A stretch of DNA of 64,000 bases from Liolophura sinensis (lineage: Eukaryota > Mollusca > Polyplacophora > Chitonida > Chitonidae): assembly GCF_032854445.1 (NCBI RefSeq), contig NC_088295.1:81016644-81080643 (forward strand), given 5' to 3'. Positions 1-12,466 of this stretch are shown here, one piece after another (position 1 is the stretch's first letter; the number at the start of each line of letters is the position of its first letter). The notes beneath the pieces are model-generated. The model made no database searches. It was not told the DNA's origin and saw nothing but the letters and a program-made list of their open reading frames with translations. Both the position numbers and the translations under genes were made by a program.

Positions 1-1836
1 CTGCCTCATGCTTTATTTGTATATATTTTCACCAGTTCATACATCCCGTCATATTTACCTATGATACATTTCAGTTACTATTCAGAGAACAACACGTACA
101 TTTCTGTTGCTTGTGTATTTAGCTGTCTGATTTCCCAGGTTTTACTTTTTCAATAATTTGTAATGTGCCGTTAACATGTATAAATTGATAACTTCAGCAT
201 GATTTGGGTCTGACAGTTAGGCGTATACTGTCATGTTTTACATGCCATCACTTTCTGTATGATTTTTTATCATGTAATACACGACGATGTGTTCACACAT
301 GAAGCAGGACGCTATGGCGATATGGTTTTGGTACTGCCTCAATGGGACACAGTGCAGAAGAAAGATGTACATAGAGTCTAATCCAGCCACGGCAACTGTA
401 TAACATATACTTAAAACCAGTACATTGTTGGAATTACTATAAGTTGGAAAAGGAAGATTGCTAATACCAAAGCCTTATAGGCGGACATGGTACCCTGCTG
501 ATCTCTCGCTTATGTCATGCACAAGACGATCCTCTGGACAGCCACATGGCGGTTTGACGTTAATGATTCGTTAACATGACCATTGAGCTACATATATTAA
601 CCATCTGTTTGTTTTTATTTTATTACAGATTGGCGTTTTGCATGCTCAGGAATACTTCACTGATGTTAATATTGTATATCCTTAAAGTAAACTTATGTAT
701 TCATACATTGATGTGTATCTATACAGAAAAGAAACAATGACCTGTAACTAACAGGAAAAAGACACTGCCCACATGTTCAGGCCTACAGCTGCTCTTGTAG
801 CTAAAACTGTACATGTCATTTGGACACGGTTTTCAATGGTGTGTTTGATGATAACCAGTTTTCTTCGTCGTTATTTTCTTCAAGTGCAACTCTTCACTCT
901 ATCTTGTGACTCCATCTAGTTATGTTCAGCTTTTGTCCGGCCAATTGTTTGTCCATCCGTCCGTCCTGCTTGTTTGCATGCTTAATTTTAATATTGCGTG
1001 AATACATTGATGTCGCGCCTCACATTTCTCCACCAAATGCCATTTTCCATATATATCTTCTATATACAATACTGAAAATATGACTGTGCCCCGGATATAA
1101 AGTTTGCGCTATAAGACCCCTATAGGAATTGTGTGAATAAAAATGAGTTCATATATAGCCGAACTTTTGTTGCACATCAGTATGTTTCCATATATCTGAT
1201 CAGTTATAACTTCCCTTTAGAACTTCAGTAAATAAACGCGTATGGGTACGTGGAGATACCGAGTGGCACACTCCCTTGAACCAGTCCTGTACATAAATAC
1301 TGAGAGGCAATAAATTTCATTCAGTCATACTTGTCCACATAACAAGCCTTCTGGATGTTTTCTGTAATTTTATTACAGTTATACCTTTATTACCCAGTTC
1401 TGCCTATGATAGGTCAGCTTGGTCAAGGTTTTTAGACTCATATATAGACCTGTGTGTGTGTATAATGTAGTGTATCACAACCACACGGCCACATGTGCAA
1501 GTTACATGGAGTTACGGCCCTTCTCAGCTCATATCACGTAGACACACTCGTACACGGATGTGAATGTGTTTTCTCACTAAACGGTGCAGGCCTATTTATT
1601 CAAATCTGCTCAAATCGTCATACACTGAGACCGACCTGTTAACTCACGTCGTCCTGATACCAAGGAGATCATTTTCCAAACCTCACCAAGACGACCATCA
1701 TACAGCGACATTCAGGTACGGATATCCTAAATGTAGCCACAGTAAACTATGTCTATGCCATTCTACACCCAAAAAACAGGCCGATCAAATTGGCGGTATA
1801 CAGAGCATTCAAAAAGATGGTAGATAGGTAATTTCT
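1..1836. other. No gene recognised
   Basis: AT-rich non-coding DNA. The only open frame of note (1564-1827, plus) has no domain, no splice context and no biased composition. No repeat family seen elsewhere in the window was recognised here. Confidence 0.5.
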
Positions 1837-1837
1837 T

Positions 1838-2092
1838 TATTTGACTGATGTTTTACACGGCACTAAAAGAATATTTCACGTATAAGTCAGCGGTCAGCAT
1901 TATGGTGGGAGGAAACCGGACAGAGATAGGGCCCGGGGGAAACCCACAACCATATGTAGGCCTATAGGTTACTGGCAGACCTTCCCATGTTCGACAACAT
2001 CAGCTGAACTTGAAATCACAGCGACTTTTTTGCTGAGAAGCTCATGAGTTAGTGTTGATCTGCCCTAGCACGCTAACTACTCGGCCTCGGAG
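1838..2092 (-). repeat. SINE family A copy, near full length
   Basis: Reverse-orientation copy of the commonest repeat in the window. Read on the minus strand it has a tRNA-like head (A-box region near 2080, B-box-like GTGATTTCAAG near 2015), a middle with the TGGTCGTGGGTTT and CCGGTTTCCTCCCACCATAATGCTG regions, and the tail around TATTCTTTTAGTGCCGTG. It is diverged, with a small insertion in the middle. Confidence 0.75.
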
Positions 2093-2455
2093 CAAGTCAA
2101 AAAAAAAAAAAATATCCGAGCCGATGAAAAATGTCAGAGTTAAAGTGAGGTTAAAATTTGGTTTTGTCAAAAACAAAGTCAGAAATATACTGAAATTAAA
2201 ATATATTTGTTGTTTAACACCATACTCTAAAATCTTTCACTTATATGATAGTGACTATGTTTGGGTGGAAGAAACTGGAAGCAAACCTTTGGCAAGTTGT
2301 TTAGTAAGTTTCTCACTTGTGATGTACACGTGTTGGCCACGCCTATTCCCGGCTATGCGGGTTCAAACCAGGTTGATCATTGTCCATTGATCAAGTACTA
2401 CCTTATCAGTAATCTTCATCACAAATCTTCATATAATAGCAGGAATTTGATTTAC

Positions 2456-2625
2456 TTATTTATTTGATTGATGTTCTACAGCGTACTCAAAGACTGTGTC
2501 GCTTACACGACGGCAGCCAGCGTTATGGAGGTAGAAAACCGTGCAGAGCCCATGAGATGTACTTCAACTCATAGCAACAGCACTGGCGAGAGGCTCCCTT
2601 GGTCATGTAGGCCCCGTAATAGTAG
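2456..2625 (-). repeat. SINE family A copy, internally deleted
   Basis: Minus-orientation copy. The 3' tail (TTTATTTGATTGATGTTCTAC and the ACGACGGCAGCCAGC core) and the head side (GGCGAGAGGCTCCCTTGGTCA) are present, but about 100 bases of the middle are missing or unrecognisable. Confidence 0.65.
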
Positions 2626-2635
2626 AAATTAATGA

Positions 2636-2692
2636 CAGAATTCACAGCTTGGGCCCGAGTTACTTTAGGCGAGAAAAGTCTCCATTGGTGGA
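2636..2692 (+). repeat. Unnamed dispersed repeat, copy 1
   Basis: The stretch containing GAGTTACTTTAGGCGAGAAAA is matched by GAATTACTTTAGGCGGGAAAG at 22285-22340, with similar flanks (CTTGGGYCCG before, TCTCCATT after). It does not resemble the SINEs, so it is a second dispersed family of unknown type. Confidence 0.5.
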
Positions 2693-2939
2693 TCTTCAGC
2701 GAAGAACGTAGGATCCTAGTTATAAGACCGCTTATTGTCAGAAAGGTCTACATGTGAATAATGAAATCAAGGACGTGGTCATATAATAATAGTTCTTAAA
2801 ACCCTTCGCCGGAATAATGTTATACCCCTGTGTGTCATCTCAACGATAAACTTGTATGTACACATCACAGAAACAACATTAAAAAACTAAATGCTTGGTT
2901 ATATTTTAGTACCTGTTGATTTGTCAGTTAACACTGGTT

Positions 2940-3108
2940 AGCAAGTTAGTGATCGAGTTCCGCTGATGGCAAGCCAGTGACCAATTTAGCTTCACTGGTA
3001 GCAAGCTACATGTAGTGACAAATTTCGCCCCACTGGTGGCAAGCTAGTGATCAATTTAGCTCCACTGATACGAAGCTGGTGAGCAATTTAGTTCCACGGG
3101 AAAGCGAA
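2940..3108. repeat. Degenerate ~33-45 bp tandem repeat
   Basis: About four imperfect units share the words GCAAGCTAGTGATCAATTTAG and TCCACTGGT; unit length varies from about 33 to 45 bases. It lies just downstream of the SLC3-like gene. Confidence 0.6.
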
Positions 3109-3161
3109 TGAGCATTTAATAAAAACTCCTAAAACCTTCCTTAGGCAAGAATTCTTTTAGG

Positions 3162-3167
3162 TTTATT
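3162..3167 (-). terminator. Candidate poly(A) signal of the SLC3-like gene
   Basis: AATAAA on the minus strand, about 240 bases past the stop codon at 3406-3404. It is the first canonical hexamer noticed downstream. No cleavage site can be confirmed from sequence. Confidence 0.45.
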
Positions 3168-3403
3168 CCATTATAATTCAGGAGATTTATAAATGCGTAC
3201 AAAAATACAATTTTAAAATGGACGTATTTTCCGATTAGAATTAAAAAAAAATGACCTTAGAATATTTCAATATTTCAACATAAATATGAGAAGATTGTTA
3301 TAAACTTTGGACGCCTTTTACTTGGATTTTTCTGAAATGCATATTTATGTTTCAACATTTCGCTTTGATATAAAAGCATGAAGCCTCATCGCATAGAGAA
3401 GGC

Positions 3404-6400
3404 TTAGTACTGCTTTATCTGATAGTCCCACGACAGGACTACGCCTTCCAGGGGATCAAGTTCAATCCCAGACAGGTCCGCTGTGTCGCCCAACTGCAAG
3501 GAACCTGTAGAGCTAGTAACTGCTTCTACCAGAGCTTCTGTTACGCTTTCAGACGGGCGAAAGTCCTGCTTCACCTTCCCGGAGCCGAAATTGATGGCGA
3601 CGAGGTAGCTGTAAATAAAAGGCTGGTAAGCTACATGTACATAAGCGACGCAATATCCAAAGGTATGTCCACCATTAAAAACAGGCTAATGATTTATTCA
3701 TCTAATTTCTATGTTTAACCCTATATACCCAGGAATGTTTGACTGGTGATCACTTTATAATGAGTGGAGGCAGCTGTATATAGTGATCATGATAAACTAT
3801 CAATTTATTTTTGTTTATTTGCTTCGTGTTTTAGGTAGTACTCAAGAATATTTCATTTATACGACGGCGGGCATACGAAGGAAACCGAGCCCAGATAAAA
3901 CTCAGGACGATCCGCAGGTTGGTGGCAGATCTTTCCACGTACGGCCTGAGAGGAAGCTGGAAGCATGAGCTGGGCTTGAAATCACAGCGACCGCATTGGC
4001 GGGAGGCTCCTGGGTCATTGCGCCATGCTGCCGAGCTAACCTCCTCTGCCATGGAGGCCCCTGATAAACCATCAACCTTCGGCAAACTATGCTAACAAAC
4101 TCTGTGGTGTTTCCGAAGGCACATTTCTATTCTGATATTAATACCATAATAGTCCTTTTAATCAATCTATACAACAGATCCCAGTCCCAAAATCTAGGTT
4201 ATTATATTCAGCTGAGTGATTCTCACTGATGTTTTGAATTATTTTGTGTGAATGTCAAAACGTGAGCCGCAATTCGCTTACTTTGTCAGGCCATCAAACT
4301 CCCGGCGAAAAGACAGGAGATTATCATTCGTGACGACGTATAGAAAGTCACCATGCAGCACTGTGGGGTTCTGACGGGCACTGATCAGATTCTTGAAGAA
4401 CGCCAAGTCTGAATCTGGGTCTTCTTCTTGAAACTGAAATGGGTAAAGCATTTAAGCCACAATGCTGGTTTATTCTTAAAATATGTACAGAAATTCTCGT
4501 TAAAACGCGAATGAACAAGATACCTGAATAACTGAACTTAACAATGGGTTTGTTTCTATCAATTTGTAAAAGAGAAAAATGTACATTAAAAACCAGGGTT
4601 TCTCACCTCAACATTTGTCAGGTCATAATTTGGATTAACAGGTATCCACGGGGAACAGTTGGATGAACAATTTGAGGCAAAGCCTCCGCCTGTTGTGTTG
4701 CTCCACTGCATTGTCGATCGCATTGGTTGATCCATGGACCAAGCATTTGGAGGTGTGTGCATGACGTCAGTCATTCCTATTTCGTCACCGTAGTACGTCA
4801 CTGGAGTTCCAGGCATGAACATTGTTAGCATCGTCAGAGCTCTAGCCAATGAGCTGTTAGTTCTACTCATTACCCTGGACGTGTCTTCAGTTCCAACCTT
4901 AAAAAGAAACGTGGCGACATTTACACTATATTCGTTATTTACGTTCCTCCAGGACTCTCTTATTCAGACAAAGACACCCGAATGTAAAGGAGAAAATTGA
5001 TTTTTAATTGTTTATTTTATATATTACAATAAAAAGCGTTTCTCTTCTCCAATATATGAAAATAAAGTGTTGCTTTGCGTAGACAAACATCTTATCCCAA
5101 ATCATGCAGTGACCCAAGAGCCTCTCATCAATGCGATCGCTGTGAGTTCAAATCCAGCTCATGCTGGCTTCCTCTCCGGCCGAAGGTGGCCTGCGGATGG
5201 TCGTGGGTTTCCTCCGTGGGCTCTACCCGGTTTCCATCCACTATTTTGCTGACCGCCATCGTATAAGTGAATTAAGAAGTATTTTAAAATGTGAAAATAT
5301 TCACCACACTTCACGTGACAGAATTAAAAACTGCAGCAACAGGCCGTACGTACCATCCAGGTCTGCCACTGGCCCGATGGGATATTCGTCAACCAGGAAT
5401 CTAAATGCTTCTTGACGCATGCGCCATTGCAGTCAACAGTGACAGGAATTAGGCCATAATTGAGAGAGATATCTACACCATCTCTGCCAAATCTGCCGTA
5501 GTAAGCCAAACTCTGTTCTGTACTGCCACGGATGTCCGCAATCAACATTCTGAAAATAAATACAAATCACAGGTTTAAGTTTTTCGTTCTTAAATTTGTT
5601 TAATTCATAATAAGACACCTTGTCCGCGTCAATGAAAGAAACATTTTCCTAGTCACAGGTAGAAACCTAGTCTTAGGAGGAAGCAATTGTCTTTATGTGA
5701 AAAGTTGTATTAGGAAGAAACTTGATGACCTAGACACAGGGAAAACACCCTGTGCTAGGAAACCATCTCACCCAGGAAAGTAACCCCAAACTGCATCACT
5801 CGATTTCCATGCTTTCTCGAAACTTTAACTGGTTGATAAGAAAAACAATTTCTTTTTGCTATGTAAGCATCGGTTCTTAAGCGGTTGATAAAGGCATGCA
5901 TTTAAATTGTTAAATATATCATAGTTGTTTCACATGAAGAGCATGCACACGTTCTGAAATAATTGTACCTGTCAGTATTGTTGGCACTTCCATAACTGTC
6001 CACAAGGTGGCGCACCGAGCAAACATGTCATTGATCTCCGGCAGACCGAAAGTGAAGTCATGCCTTGTAATAGTTGTAGTCATCCTGTATTCATCAGAAA
6101 ACCATAATTAGCTGTCTGGGAGCCTCCAAATATATTCCATATTTAATCAGAGCCAGTGACACAAACTAGAACATGCAATTTATCTGAACGCGCCGACATA
6201 TAGTCTTGTCGTGAAATACATTCTGAAATGTGCACGATTGCCAATATGATTTCATGTCTGTTTTTAAATATGCTCGTCATCATGTTTTTACAAGCTTGGG
6301 TGAGTGCTGAGTGAGTGAGTGCTTGGGGGTTAACGTCGGTGAGTGTTGATGACAGTAGACTAATTAAACCGCCCTGATTCCTTATAAGTTGACAGAATAT

Positions 6401-9400
6401 GGGAATTTGTAAGGGAATTTGATTGCACGGTGTAGGCTTATTGCTTTAGCTCTAGGGAAGAGTGGCGTTCATGTTGTTTTCTGGACTGTTTTCTTCGTAA
6501 TGATCACTGGATGCTTTTTGTTGCCGGGTAACAGTTCATTCTTTATTTGATGCTAGTCAGCTTTTCCAGCCTGAAATCTTTTTGATGGCCCGGTGAATGT
6601 CAGCCACCTTATACGAATTATTAAGAATGTCACCCAATACGATTAAAACTCAATGTCTGACATGGAGTTCTACACTCTTATCAAAACTGACGAGTGATGA
6701 CTATATAGGTAAGGTAAGGTCCACTGTTGTAAAGTCAGGCCCAGGTAGTATGGATGACTTACTGGATTGTTTGTTGGCGGGTTTGTCAAAGGTTCTTCAT
6801 TTCGAAGGTCGTCATCTACAAACAGGTAGGCGCTGTTCCTCACAAAGAAACCATCCACATCGTTGTCCATCCAGAACTCTAGAATACTCTATGACAAAAG
6901 ACGATATACACTCTGGTCGTTAGCACTGTATAATAGTTAATAAATATTTGAAAGTAACAGGAACAAGAAAGAAGACATTTCGGTCGAAGCCGTCACGTAG
7001 GACGACCCTTCCCGAGAGACCATTTACCAGCATATGCACTGAAACTTTAATTTAAGTTTGTCAGCTTGAAGTTGGTATCAATAATGTTTTACATTCACTG
7101 TAGTTTACATGGTCCTCTAGGTTAAAACAACGCTTAAGTGTGAAAGCTCCCGTTGATTGTTTTCTGTTTCTAGAATTTGGTCTGAATCCATTTGGGTTAC
7201 CCTAGGGGCATCAGAGAGTTTCGAATGCTCATCAAACCGTTTTCAAGACATGGAACTTGACCCCATTTATCTTGCTTTCCGATAAGCGTTTGTTTATTCC
7301 AAACATCATCCTTATTTCTTCAGAAGTTTCGGTATCAGAATATTTGTTTGCTTATTTGTTTTATTAAAAAGAAAGAGAGAAATACTCCATGTGTGGGGAA
7401 ATACCTGAAGTTCTTGTTGAACTAGCTCGCTTCTCAGATTGAGTCAGGTTGAGTGCTTCGGAACTGGTGAATGTACCACTGGTTTCTAGGAGCCGCATTG
7501 GTCCAGGCTGCCATCTTCGCTGTGCTCGTGCTGTATACCGACAGCTGAAACCCATATTTTGATCCAACAGTGACATATTTATGAGAATGTTTCTTTGTTT
7601 TTTCTAAGCTATCCGTTTTCAATGCAATCAATGGTCAGAAATAGCACATGTACTCAAGCTCGTTTATCTTTGCTATATACAAATTGTAACACCCGACAGC
7701 GAAATTCTTATATCCCATAAAACTGCAAAAATGACTACTTGGAGAAGATTTATCTTTTCAGAGACCGGCCCGGATAGCACAGTTGGTAGACCGGTAGATC
7801 CAGGATCAATCCTTGATCGAGTCACACCTAAGGCTTTACGTTCAGCCTGAAGGGGATAGTGCAACGACTGGTTGACCCGTATCAGTATAATGGCTCGGGC
7901 GGTGCGACTTAGTGAAGCCGCACTAAATAAAAGAGCGGTGGAAATCCGTCCTGCTACAAGGAGGCACATTACACGTACATGCACCCTAAAGATTCCTTCG
8001 TCGTCATATGACTGAAAAATTGTTGAGTACGACATTAAACCCCAAGCACACACTCACTCTTTTCAGAGAAACAGGTTTTAAACAGAACTACCAAACTTAT
8101 TTGCCTTTTCCACACGTACCCAATTGGTAGGCACATCTATTCCGTCCTTCCAGACATAATAGTTCCTGTAATTGTTCGCCTGGTCGCTACTGCTGGCACT
8201 CTCTGTAAACCACATGTGCTGTTTGCTTGTTGTTCCAGGAATGAAGTCCACGACCAGCCGCATGTCTGCAATGTAAATATGGAACTACACATTAGTCCGA
8301 ACACCCGGTGTATAGATCAATGTTTCTTTACTGACAACGTTCGCCCGTCTGTCAATCTATAGGGCCAAATATCAAAATCAGCCACACTCAGACTATGTTG
8401 GACATAAAGTTACCTAAGCATGGGAAGGGCATTCCCAGCCTAAACAGAGCAAGTTTTCCGTTTATTGAACTTTTCAGAATTTATTCGAAAAGGTAACATC
8501 CTGCGAAACACTGTGTATGATTACAAAGGCACAGGAATTGATGCTTACCATGATTGTGAATTTCCTTCACCAATTCTTGGAAGTCTGCCATGGTACCGTA
8601 ATGACTGTCAATCATGGTGTGGTTTAACACGCTGAACTCGTTCTCTGACTGGTCGTGTTCGTAGAAAGGGGAGAGGGAAATTGTTTCCTACACCGAGGTC
8701 TTTCAGATACTCCAGGCGAGAAGTCACTCCTGAAAAACATCCAATCAAGCAAGCACATGAATCACGTGATACTGTGTCATCGTATAACAGGTGTTATATA
8801 CTGAGCTATTTGAATCTTTGTTTGAAATATGAATGTATTTAATTCTTAGACCTGGCCCGAACACAAGATAATCACTTTATAGCATTGCTTGCTATGTCTC
8901 ATTTCATGACCAGTAGTGACTGAGCCACCACATAAAGTCGTCTGAAGAGTGGGAAAGTTCGTCAGTATCTTGCCAAATGAGGGTGGTTTACCACTTGCAC
9001 TCCGGATAAAACAAATAAAACTGACCGCCACAGAAGTGCAAAAGCCTGTGACAAGAAGCCGTATTCAAATAAATAAATGTTAGGTCGCCTGTATATGTAT
9101 ATGTACGTGAAATTGTGAAAATGGTAAAAGTATAGTGAAGCTAAGAATCCTCATCTCTGTAAGATATTAGCCTATGCATATTTTTTCTACATTATAGATT
9201 AGTTGTAACATATCTAACATCCGACATCGCAACCCATCTGTATTGGAAAGGGGAAATTTCTCAACACATCGTTGAAAGAATAATCAGAGGGTATATTTCT
9301 CACCTTTCAAATCACCCACGCCGTCATTGTCGGAGTCCTGGAAACTGCGGATGTATACCCGGTACACTACGGACTTCTGCCACCAGCTTATGGCGGGTGG

Positions 9401-9680
9401 AGATTTGCATCGCGGATGGACAACGATGATGGCGATGGTGGCGGCGATGAGACTGATCCAGGCGAGGACGATGATGGCAATGGAGATGTTGCGGAGCGTT
9501 CTCCAGAGTGGTTTTTGAGGAGTGGCGTAGAAGGTGCTCCTTGGTCATTTCGGGGTACGGCTCTTCCCCAGAGTAGTTCGTCACGTCCCCATTCTTGTCG
9601 TCTGATACCACGTATTCCCTGCCGGAATCATCGTGTAACACGTAAGAGGACTTGTTGGTTTCTGACACATGGGAATCCAT
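3404..9680 (-). CDS. SLC3A1-like: SLC3A1/rBAT-like amino acid transporter heavy chain, frameshifted
   Basis: Known family role: rBAT is a type II membrane glycoprotein that pairs by a disulfide with a light-chain permease and carries it to the cell surface. Ten coding exons: 9680-9304, 8729-8549, 8265-8120, 7544-7405, 6888-6763, 6084-5969, 5549-5354, 4897-4607, 4433-4282, 3608-3404; all have GT-AG borders and matching phases; about 643 residues (human rBAT 685). Visible: cytoplasmic N-terminus with MTKE, a helix at about residues 64-88, then the family Cys in HPRCKSP; alpha-amylase-type barrel with [25 protein letters not shown] and [16 protein letters not shown]-terminal beta domain to a TAA stop. 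The expected catalytic Asp after DGF is Asn, fitting a non-enzymatic chain. Single-base frameshifts occur near 9524-9539 (net +1), 8684 (+1), 7443 (-1), 6063 (+1) and 6013 (-1); no independent in-frame stops. A 3' splice site at 9688 implies an upstream 5'UTR exon. Identity is firm. Whether the gene is intact in the animal is not. Confidence 0.85.
3806..4063 (-). repeat. SINE family A copy in last SLC3-like intron
   Basis: Nearly full-length minus copy between exons 10 and 9 of the SLC3-like gene, in the same transcriptional sense as the gene. The tail TACTCAAGAATATTTCATTTA, the middle and the tRNA-like head (ending GCCATGGAGGCCCC) are all recognisable. Confidence 0.75.
5108..5285 (+). repeat. 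SINE family A copy in SLC3-like intron 7
   Basis: Plus copy starting inside the head (GACCCAAGAGCCTCTCA), with B-box GTGAGTTCAAATCCAGC, middle ATGGTCGTGGGTTTCCTCC and tail CGTATAAGTGAATT. It lacks the 5' A-box end and is antisense to the host gene. Confidence 0.75.
6296..6350 (-). repeat. SINE family B tail fragment
   Basis: GAGTGAGTGAGTGCTTGGGGGTTAACGTCG is the reverse complement of the tail type seen at the end of the SINE at 7768-8062 (ACATTAAACCCCAAGCAC, then CACTCACTC). Only the 3' end remains, in SLC3-like intron 5. Confidence 0.55.
7768..8062 (+). repeat. SINE family B, full-length tRNA-derived element
   Basis: Head GGCCCGGATAGCACAGTTGG resembles a tRNA A-box region, and a degenerate B-box follows (GATCAATCCTTGA). 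The body ends GTTGAGTACGACATTAAACC and then CCAAGCAC with CACTCACTC repeats. It sits in SLC3-like intron 3, antisense to the gene. A 126-codon minus frame across it (8053-7673) is incidental. Confidence 0.7.
8937..9040 (+). repeat. SINE family C fragment in SLC3-like intron 1
   Basis: Contains GTGGGAAAGTTCGTCAGTA, TGGTGGTTTACC-like and CACTCCGG followed by AAAACTGACCGCCA. The same order of words occurs at 16375-16525, defining a separate SINE-like family. Tail absent here. Confidence 0.55.
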
Positions 9681-10928
9681 GACTTGACTGTAACAATAAA
9701 AAGTTGAATTTAAATAAATGGGTTGACCAGATTTACCTTAGTTCAGCGCTCTAAACACCCGGGGAGGTGAAATCATAAGTAAAAACAAATACTGTGCAAT
9801 ACACTAACACCTCGACAATAGGCACTTTCTGAAAGCCTTCAAGAGATAGAGTGTCACATATACACGAGCGGATACACTAACAAACGACAGGCAGACGAGC
9901 GAACTGACTAATCCTTTGGTAGATTTGAAATTATATGTACATGATGTCAAACTAAATCAATTTCTGTCATCGTGCAGTCACACAGATTGAATTGCTGGAG
10001 AGATTTTATGGGAAGTGGAGCAAGTTTGTGTGTGTGGCGGCAGGGGGGGCTAACATGAAACCTCGGTTTCGGGATGCATGAGCAGGTTTCTTGTATCAAA
10101 GGTGGTAGAGGGGACAAGTGTTCATAACATATGTACTATGACAATGAGGTAAGCACACACGTGCTTAAATAATACCTTATCTGGTTGACGTATCTGGTTC
10201 AACTTTGTTGTGTGATTACATCCGCGCCCCCATTTAATACGGATGAAAGAAAAGGGATGGGGTAGGCTGTTTCAGCAAAAAAGACTAGTAGCTAGTACTA
10301 GTAAGACTAGTCTATTGATCATTGGGGGTATCTAGTTGTGTTAAACATTCCACACTTATAAATTTACTTGGCAGATCGGTAAGCCTATAATAAGTATGAT
10401 GTTATAACGAGTTTACGCGTAGACACTGGTTTACTGCTTGGTAGAACACCGTCTCCGGCCCTTCAGTGTCTGCCATGCCTACCTCACATGGCAGCTATCA
10501 CTGGAGTGACCGGGCGAGTAAGATAAATAAAACCAGATGCTGTTTTGTTTGTATAAACGAATCCCCATATATGTCATTGTATTAATATTGTAAAGATAAG
10601 TAAACTCGTGCTTTTTCCATATTTCATGTAAAAAAGCGGCACACAGTTAGAAAAAGCTGAGATATATGCCTGCGAATACGATAGAAGTCAGCACAGTATA
10701 TACAAGGTGCGAAACTAAAGAAAGTGGAAGATGTGTTTACCAACAGAAACAATGACGGCTGCAATGGCGGACTGTTCCACATGTACATTTCGTCTACATG
10801 TCATTGTCATCCCATTTGTGTTTTATCAGTGACATAAACTTAACTAATGTAATGTACCTTCATCATTTGTTTCATACCAACGACATATCCAGTAAATTCG
10901 GAGTAGAGCCGTGTTAGGACTGACTTAC

Positions 10929-10990
10929 CTGTTGAATACCTGTGAACGTCTGTCAGTTACAGGTGTATTCTTATAACAGGTAAGGCCTTA
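10929..10990 (-). other. Candidate 5'UTR exon of the SLC3-like gene
   Basis: The first coding exon is preceded by a good 3' splice site (TTGTTACAG, ending at 9688), so a non-coding exon must lie upstream on the minus strand. The best donor seen is AACAG|GTAAGTCAG at 10929/10928. The upstream limit is a guess. RNA would be needed to confirm it. Confidence 0.3.
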
Positions 10991-12407
10991 GCGCAGTCTG
11001 ACCTACTTCGGGTAGGCTCTGTAAGGAGGCCGCTACCCCGCCCCGCTTAACTTTATGCTCGCATAGCAAAAGTGTACATGTTTTCTGCGCCGCCTGACAC
11101 CAAGCTTTATTTACGATGTGTGCAGTATCTGCCAGTACAAGTAACAAGTAATCGACAATGTGCGTGCGTACTTTCATGGTTTACAATGGGGCTACTGTGT
11201 TTTCCTTACACAGTGTGTGACAAGGCTGTTCTGGAGAAGGACATCTAAAATCTGAATAAGTTCAGGTAATTGAAAGTCAAGCTGAACGAAATAGGCATTA
11301 CTAAAAAAAAGTAGGCATTGTTCAGCTTGTTAAACACTTTAAATAGATCGTTTTTGTAAATTCCAGTTCCCATTTTAAATGTTACACGACCTGCAAAAAG
11401 CTTGCATGAAGAAATAAAACTGCGCGGGACAGCCGTACACTGACTTGTGTTGCCCTGGAACAAAACCCACGTAATCGTTGCCATTATATACATAAGAAGA
11501 TTTTACATCTGGTCATAAGTCATTTTCATAAACAGTATTGTGGAACTGCTTCACATTTAAGAAACTCAAAGTGCGGCAAAAACACTTTGGGTATATGCAT
11601 AAATAAAACTGTTAAGTGGATCTTAGACCTGCATCTTCTCCATTAAGGCGTGTCACGATTTCTATCGCTCACAATACTGATATTACAGTGTTAGGCATGT
11701 GTGCTAATACTGATGTGTTTATGCATGCATTGCTATTCAACGCGTTCATATACTGTATATTCTTCTAATTACTTCGTGAAGGCTTTAATTTTTAGTACAC
11801 AGGTGTTACTTGCATTCGGAAAATCTGTCAAAAAAGAGAAAAAAAAGACAGTCAGTTGACACACCTGTACATATACAGATACAAAGAGGAGATAAAGTAT
11901 TTAAACACACACACACACACACATTTGCATTATAGCATCTGCCCTCGATTGTCGAGCGATATGCATGAGTGGTGGCGCGAGTTCGGCACAATTTAGGTAA
12001 AATATTCGAATTTAGATTTGGTTGGTTAAGGCCGCAAAACGTCATGGGGTTTGTCACGTGACTGTAATGGCGAGTTTGTGTACTGATGTCCTTCACACAA
12101 AAACCTGACCGTCGGTGGGCGGATGAAAAATTCTTGAGTTGTAAAATAAAATAATAACTGCGTATTTAGATCATATGTGAGAAAAACGAGGAGAGGGGAA
12201 TGATAATAACGCATGTACTGCATGTGGTGAAGGTTTATTCCACAAAAATAACGTATTACACACGCAGATATTTACTATAGGCGTATATTCGAGGGATATT
12301 AATTTAGACTCACGACCAGGTCCCCCTTGATGAGTCCATGGTGAGTCCATAATCAGATTTATTATAATGTTTATCGGGTTAGAATGCTATACATGTACTT
12401 TGTTCGT
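10991..12407. other. No gene recognised
   Basis: Non-coding. It holds a short (CA)n run at 11906-11922 and otherwise nothing recognised. The minus-strand open frames here are short and have no domain-like features. Confidence 0.45.
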
Positions 12408-12466
12408 TCGTATTTACGTGGGAAGGTCTCCTAGCAACCTGCCGATTGTCGTACGTTTCCCCGCGC
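12408..12466 (+). repeat. SINE family A remnant
   Basis: TACGTGGGAAGGTCTCCTAG with CAACCTGCCGATTGTCGT matches the middle of SINE A. Head and tail are gone. It overlaps a minus-strand open frame that is therefore not a gene. Confidence 0.5.

Noticed and set aside
7673-8053. 126-codon minus-strand open frame
   Set aside because: It runs antisense through a SINE family B copy inside an SLC3-like intron.
9327-9682. Plus-strand frames of 63 and 88 codons, Asp/Gly-rich
   Set aside because: Antisense of the first SLC3-like coding exon, which is supported by homology and splice sites.
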